This document shows positions 60,137 through 64,000 of a DNA stretch of 64,000 nt, piece by piece; the stretch's first letter is position 1, and every line of letters begins with the position of its first letter. Source of the DNA: Sedimentisphaerales bacterium. GTDB lineage: Bacteria; Planctomycetota; Phycisphaerae; Sedimentisphaerales; Anaerobacaceae. The stretch is taken from NCBI GenBank assembly GCA_016932095.1, contig JAFGDN010000020.1, forward strand, positions 62,001 through 126,000, in the 5' to 3' direction. A program made the position numbers and the translations under genes. The notes beneath the pieces were generated by a model, which had not been told where the DNA came from, ran no database searches, and worked only from the letters and a program-made list of their open reading frames with translations.

Positions 60137-61084
60137 TTACACTTCATCCGTGCTTGTTACGCCGATTCGTTCCATAATTCTATCAAATTCTTCGAGAGAA
60201 TGAAACTCAATGACAATCCTGCCGCATTTTCCGTTTTTACGTGTTTCAATTGCTACGTTGGTGCCAAGGTCTTTGCTGAGGCGGTTTTCGAGGTCCTGGA
60301 TATGGGCCGGCCTTGTTTTAACTGTTATCTTTTGCTTGTCGCGATCGCTGAGGAATATACGCACTAATCGTTCTACCTCCCTGACGCTAAGTCGGCCAGC
60401 CATAGCACGGTTGGCGAGTTTGCGACGCACCTCATCGGTAGGCAGCGCAAGTATCGCACGAGCGTGCCCCATTGTAAGCTGGCTATCGATTAACATTTGC
60501 CTTATTTCCGCAGGTAAGTCCAGTAGCCGCAAGAAGTTAGCTATAACAGACCGGTCTTCACCGAGCCGGGATGACGCCTCGGCTTGCGTCAGTGAAAGGG
60601 AAGTTAAATATTTTTGATAGGCAGTGGCTCGTTCGATAGGATTCAAGTCCGTTCGGTGTATATTTTCAACTAATGCAAGCTCTATCATATTATCATCTGT
60701 TACCTGGCGGATAATTGCCGGAACTGTCGTAATTCCAGCAATCCTGGCGGCGCGCCAACGACGTTCGCCGGCAATAAGCTGATAACCAGTTCCAGAGCGC
60801 CGGACAATTATCGGTTGAATAACGCCATTGGCCTTGATTGAATTTGCCAAATCAGACAATTCCTGTTCGTTCCAAATAAAACGAACCTGAAAAGGATTTG
60901 GCTGAATATCGCTAATGTTGAGCTCCTTAAGTGTATCGCCTAAGTCCTTTACAGGTAAGGCGTTAGAACCGATTTCCATAAGGGGAACAGGAAGGTGCGT
61001 TTTTCCAGTTATAGTAGTTATAGGACCTAACAATGATGCCAATCCCCTGCCCAAGTGTTTTGGCTTTTCGGTCTTCTCAGTCAT
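60137..61084 (-). CDS. parB: chromosome-partitioning protein ParB
   Basis: 315 residues from the ATG at 61084, with GAGGAG 6 bases upstream; longer in-frame starts lack one. The N-terminal LGRGLASLLG is the ParA-stimulating peptide. The CTPase/ParB-N domain has IQPNPFQVRF and GERRWRAARIAG, the HTH has LSLTQAEASSRLGEDRSV, and the C-terminal dimerisation domain follows. It loads at parS with CTP and spreads. Two perfect parS sites are just upstream (61307 and 61895), but no parA lies in the window; parA usually precedes parB directly. Confidence 0.96.
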   Translation of the reverse strand: MTEKTEKPKHLGRGLASLLGPITTITGKTHLPVPLMEIGSNALPVKDLGDTLKELNISDIQPNPFQVRFIWNEQELSDLANSIKANGVIQPIIVRRSGTGYQLIAGERRWRAARIAGITTVPAIIRQVTDDNMIELALVENIHRTDLNPIERATAYQKYLTSLSLTQAEASSRLGEDRSVIANFLRLLDLPAEIRQMLIDSQLTMGHARAILALPTDEVRRKLANRAMAGRLSVREVERLVRIFLSDRDKQKITVKTRPAHIQDLENRLSKDLGTNVAIETRKNGKCGRIVIEFHSLEEFDRIMERIGVTSTDEV

Positions 61085-61135
61085 TTTCAGCTCCTCATAA
61101 ATAATTTTATCACAAAGATACCAAGAATTTTTCAT

Positions 61136-61228
61136 TGATAATTGATTATTGGTGATTAGAAAAAGTATCAGTTTTCTAAGATGGATTGAATGCTACTGAT
61201 GTCAGTCAAATTATCAATAATCAATCAT
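61136..61228. repeat. facing heptamer arms upstream of parB
   Basis: The left arm at 61136-61156 has TGATAAT, TGATTAT and TGGTGAT. The right arm at about 61208-61228 has CAATAAT and CAATCAT after TTAT. The arms are reverse-complementary around a 50-base spacer. Confidence 0.75.
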
Positions 61229-61306
61229 AAATGCTTTTAGTATATGTCGGCGCTTTTAACAAAAATCCTGTAGTGAAGCAACGAGAAAATTTATAATACG
61301 TAAAAA

Positions 61307-61322
61307 TGTTTCACGTGAAACA
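61307..61322. promoter_or_regulatory. parS site
   Basis: TGTTTCACGTGAAACA, a perfect match to the conserved 16-base parS palindrome bound by chromosomal ParB, 223 bases upstream of the parB start. Confidence 0.95.
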
Positions 61323-61553
61323 TTTTGTTATTTATAATTGATGAGTGGTTATGTTTTGTAAGAAGGTTTATTTGTAAATTTGGCTGGAGCGAAGGTTCCA
61401 TTTTCACATAGCTTCGCCGGACTGACAGCGTCGTTGAGGGGAGATACGGAGCGAAATGGGCTGGCGCGAAGGGGAAATATGTTAAAATCAACAGATTCCT
61501 CGATTTGACAGGCACGCTCGAAATGATAATTTTCAAAAAGCAAAGTGTTAATT

Positions 61554-61581
61554 GATGAGTGGATATTGGTAATCGGTGAAT
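61554..61581 (+). repeat. heptamer array between the parS sites
   Basis: Four 7-nt units (GATGAGT, GGATATT, GGTAATC, GGTGAAT). A related stretch, TTGATGAGTGG, lies at about 61339. Confidence 0.55.
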
Positions 61582-61894
61582 AGAGTGGGCCGTGCCCATC
61601 TTTCATAATATACTTATCGAAACCTACAACAGCTAATTGAAATTTGTTGTTTGTTTGGGATTGGAGATTTAGAACATACCTGAGGAGTGCTTACGATAAA
61701 AAACGTGTGTCAGGGCTTTCTCAACTTAGTCAGTGTTGCTCAATACAATGCATTGGATAACTATGGCTGACAAAGTTTTTAGCTTAATAATGATACTTAG
61801 TATTACTTTGCATTACGTCTCGTTATATTATGAAAACGGCCTTATCGTTTGTCGAATCTTTGCACAATTGGCAAATGTTTCTGAAAAAGAGGGA

Positions 61895-61910
61895 TGTTTC
61901 ACGTGAAACA
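61895..61910. promoter_or_regulatory. parS site
   Basis: Second perfect TGTTTCACGTGAAACA, 588 bases from the first. Confidence 0.95.
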
Positions 61911-62059
61911 TTGGAGCAGAATTTAAAATAAGTATTTTGTAATTAAAACAAATATATTGCTTAGTTAATGTATTCTGGGAAGTCGGATTTATAGTCCTAT
62001 AATAACAGTGCTGGTGATACAGATATGGCGTTTTATAGGTAAAAAGTGGGTTGTACGGA

Positions 62060-62782
62060 TTATTCCGAAGATTTGGCTGCTTTTATTGCTTCCGTAAGGT
62101 TGATAGTTCCTTCGTATAAAGCCCGGCCAACAATGATGCCGGCAGCATTGATTGAAACCAATTTTTTGATATCCTCGACGGTTGTGACGCCGCCGGATGC
62201 AATAACCGGGACCGGAACGGAGTGAATGAGGGTTTTTGTTCTTTCGATATTAGGGCCGGCCAACATACCATCTTTGGTAACGTCAGTATAAATAATCGCT
62301 GCTATAGGAAGACGAGCGGCTTCTGAGGCAAGCTCAATAAGTGATTTTGGATTTTCAGTTCCCCAGCCGGCAGTTACGACGTGAGAACCGCGGGCATCAA
62401 GGCCGAGGGCGATTTTTTCCGGGAATTTTCTTGTCATATCGCTGAACCACTCGAAATCGGTAACGGCCTGTGTGCCTATTATCACTCGAGCAATACCGAG
62501 GTCGAGAAGAGATTTCAAGTCCTGCTCGTGCCGCAGGCCGCCGCCGACCTCGATTTTAAGTTTGCCTAATTTCGCAATGGCAGAAATGGTAGGGGTGTTG
62601 ACGGGTCTTCCCACTTTTGCGCCGTCGAGGTCAACTATATGAACCCATTCAGCGCCCTGGTTTATAAAATCTTCGGCCTGTTTGACGGGATTTTCCTGGT
62701 AATTGATTTGGCGATGATAGTCGCCCTGTATCAGGCGGACACATTTGCCGCCCCTGAGGTCGATAGCTGGTATGATATACAT
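62060..62782 (-). CDS. hisA: HisA isomerase (histidine biosynthesis)
   Basis: 240 residues. Isomerises ProFAR to PRFAR, the fourth step of histidine synthesis, in a TIM barrel. IIPAIDLRGGKCVRL carries the catalytic Asp8. The second Asp is in YTDVTKDGML (about 165-174). Phosphate-binding GGGLRHEQDL and SGGVTTVEDI are present. No other his gene is in the window, which is unusual for a hisA and suggests dispersed his genes. Confidence 0.96.
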   Translation of the reverse strand: MYIIPAIDLRGGKCVRLIQGDYHRQINYQENPVKQAEDFINQGAEWVHIVDLDGAKVGRPVNTPTISAIAKLGKLKIEVGGGLRHEQDLKSLLDLGIARVIIGTQAVTDFEWFSDMTRKFPEKIALGLDARGSHVVTAGWGTENPKSLIELASEAARLPIAAIIYTDVTKDGMLAGPNIERTKTLIHSVPVPVIASGGVTTVEDIKKLVSINAAGIIVGRALYEGTINLTEAIKAAKSSE

Positions 62783-62978
62783 TTTTTAGCCCCCTACAAA
62801 ATCGACACAAGGCGATGACTGTTTATATTTGTTTTTTCATTAGGCATTGGGACGCCTGCGCCGGGATAAGCAAACTAACGCAATAAAATTATAAATGCAG
62901 CGTTATTACGTTGCAAGCCGAAAAGCGCCGACAAAACACTTGACCAGCGCAGTCAATTGTAAATAATCAATGTAATAG

Positions 62979-63090
62979 GTTACGTAAATAGGTTGCGGTT
63001 GCGCAGCTCGTATCGGTTGCGTTAAACGTAAAACGTCATCAGAGACGCGGCAGTAAAACGAAACGAGCATCACAGCCGTTTGACGAATGA
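62979..63090. repeat. palindromic heptamer-period element, GTTACG family copy 4
   Basis: About sixteen 7-nt units from GGTTACG (62979) to the tRNA-Ser leader. CGGTTGCGCAGCTCGTATC matches the core of copies 1-3. It fills most of the hisA-tRNA gap, which otherwise shows nothing. Confidence 0.75.
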
Positions 63091-63098
63091 CGATTTTC

Positions 63099-63187
63099 GG
63101 AGAGGTGTCGGAGCGGCTGATCGAGCCGGTTTCGAAAACCGGTGTGCTCTTTATAGAGTACCGCGGGTTCGAATCCCGCCCTCTCCG
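63099..63187 (+). tRNA. tRNA-Ser (CGA)
   Basis: 89-base class II tRNA. Acceptor GGAGAGG (63099-63105) pairs with CCTCTCC (63180-63186). The anticodon loop TTCGAAA sits on a CCGGT/ACCGG stem (anticodon CGA). The long variable arm is GTGCTCTTTATAGAGTAC-like, and the T-arm has GGGTTCGAATCCC. No encoded CCA. Confidence 0.95.
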
Positions 63188-63203
63188 TTGGCCTTTGGCC
63201 AAC
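63187..63203 (+). terminator. hairpin after tRNA-Ser
   Basis: GTTGGCC, TTT, GGCCAAC: a perfect 7-bp stem directly after the tRNA 3' end. No T-run follows, so it may serve processing rather than termination. Confidence 0.4.
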
Positions 63204-63209
63204 AGAGCA

Positions 63210-63275
63210 GTTGAGCATTTGAACAGTGGGGCAGGCGAAAATGCGAAACTGCGGTCAACTGTTCTACTGCTCAAC
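63210..63275. repeat. inverted repeat between tRNA-Ser and nadE
   Basis: GTTGAGCATTTGAACAGT (63210-63227) and ACTGTTCTACTGCTCAAC (63258-63275) are reverse complements with three mismatches. The units inside are roughly 7 nt (CAACTGT, CTCAACT). Confidence 0.7.
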
Positions 63276-63348
63276 TTTCGGTTTTGTGTCTAAGACAGAT
63301 TCGGGCCAACCTAACGCCCTTGATAAAAAATTTTCTGTGGTAGTTCAG

Positions 63349-64000
63349 ATGCGTATAGGTTTAGGACAGTTTGACGCGGTGGTGGGAGACCTCGAGGGTA
63401 ACGCGAAGAGGATGCGGGAGATTTATAAACAGGCGAAGAGTGAGAGCGTCGAGCTGCTTTTGTTTCCGGAGCTTGCGGTATGCGGCTATCCGCCGGAGGA
63501 TTTGCTGCATAAGAAGCATTTTTTAGAAGAGAACCACCAGGTGGTCGAAAAGCTCGCGGCGGATTGTCCGGATTTGACTATAGTTGTCGGCTTTGCGGAC
63601 CTGTCTCGTGGCTTGACGTATAACAGCGCCGGTGTTCTGAGGGGCGGCAAAATAGAAAAGGTATATCGAAAGGGTTTGCTGCCCAATTATGGTGTGTTTG
63701 ACGAGCAGCGATATTTTGAACCCGGTCATACACCGCTGGTCGTTACTCAAAACGGCATAAACTTTGCCGTTACCATTTGTATGGATATCTGGGATAACGA
63801 CTGGCTGGCCAAGTTTCTCAAGAAGGCGGGACGAATCGATATGCTGCTCAACATCTCGGCATCGCCATTTCATCTCAACAAAATCGAAACGAGGAAGGAA
63901 ATAGTCGCCCAGTGCGCCACGCGGTTCAAGTGTCCCGCCTGCTATTGTAATCTGGTGGGCGGGCAGGATGAGCTGGTTTTTGACGGGCGAAGTATGTTCG
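63349..64000 (+). CDS. nadE: glutamine-dependent NAD+ synthetase, 5' part
   Basis: Runs off the right edge; 217 codons are visible from the ATG at 63349. The N-terminal glutaminase domain of the nitrilase fold shows the catalytic Glu in LLFPELAVCGYPPEDL, Lys in VYRKGLLPNYGVFDE and Cys in VTICMDIWD. This matches the ammonia-supplying half of long NadE; the synthetase half lies outside. It would make NAD+ from deamido-NAD+, ATP and glutamine. Confidence 0.93.
   Translation, partial: MRIGLGQFDAVVGDLEGNAKRMREIYKQAKSESVELLLFPELAVCGYPPEDLLHKKHFLEENHQVVEKLAADCPDLTIVVGFADLSRGLTYNSAGVLRGGKIEKVYRKGLLPNYGVFDEQRYFEPGHTPLVVTQNGINFAVTICMDIWDNDWLAKFLKKAGRIDMLLNISASPFHLNKIETRKEIVAQCATRFKCPACYCNLVGGQDELVFDGRSMF

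Larger units (their letters stand above)
61229..62059. other. AT-rich gap around two parS sites
   Basis: About 830 bases between parB and hisA without a credible gene. It contains both parS sites, a heptamer array (61554-61581) and AT-rich DNA. No clear cluster of DnaA boxes was seen; TTATCACAA at 61109, inside the parB leader, is a single near match. An origin of replication is possible but unsupported. Confidence 0.45.

Noticed and set aside
61291..61606. Two overlapping minus-strand frames of about 90-100 codons between parB and the second parS
   Set aside because: Composition is not protein-like and one frame reads through a parS palindrome; treated as intergenic.
61136..62059. Replication origin
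   Set aside because: parS sites are present, but I see no cluster of DnaA boxes and no dnaA gene, so only a possibility is recorded.

Overview
The window reads as chromosomal DNA of a planctomycete, most likely of class Phycisphaerae. This is inferred from dockerin-like 'DIYDLKLFADWWL' repeats in secreted proteins, PmoA-like DUF6807 and DUF6263-like proteins, an exosortase/EpsI polysaccharide locus, poor Shine-Dalgarno use, and the order glmU-like, prs, rplY, pth, rpsF, ssb, rpsR, rplI. No insertion sequence, prophage or CRISPR array was seen.

Layout. 1-1.4 kb: AT-rich stretch with three unrecognised small genes. 1.5-4 kb: gyrB. 4-9.1 kb: a secreted dockerin-like protein, a membrane protein, a zinc phospholipase C/nuclease-like secreted protein and a TPR lipoprotein. 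9.3-14.1 kb: ftsK, rlmN and a DUF6263-like protein. 14.5-20.1 kb: tRNA-Gln, then the housekeeping run from glmU-like to rplI. 20.2-24.1 kb (minus): an unknown membrane enzyme, a CDP-alcohol phosphatidyltransferase, three GNAT acetyltransferases and a cupin. 24.1-27.5 kb (minus): two tandem membrane-anchored SGNH hydrolases, one apparently dead, and a DUF6807 lipoprotein. 27.6-33.5 kb (minus): an unknown protein, a GlcD-GlcF-type FAD/Fe-S oxidoreductase and an MlaFE-type ABC pair. 33.8-38 kb: a 1414-residue secreted mosaic protein. 38.8-50.5 kb (minus): an exopolysaccharide and exosortase cluster (epimerase, Wzz/BY-kinase, giant TPR protein, EpsI, exosortase, Wza-like export lipoprotein). 50.8-64 kb: purL, dinD, tyrA, accA, a sugar kinase, parB with two perfect parS sites, hisA, tRNA-Ser and the start of nadE.

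The most unusual signal is a set of about thirty loci carrying short tandem units of exactly 7 nt, sometimes 8 nt, often as two facing arms that can fold into a hairpin. The unit sequence differs between loci but the period is kept. They fill most intergenic gaps of 1.4-20.2 kb and 31-33.5 kb and recur at 50-63 kb. They also lie inside coding sequence (ftsK, rlmN, purL twice, the FAD oxidoreductase), supply a stop/start overlap, supply a signal-peptide core, and coincide with the 3' end of a shortened glmU. They resemble the heptanucleotide STRRs of heterocystous cyanobacteria, but I know of no named family in planctomycetes.
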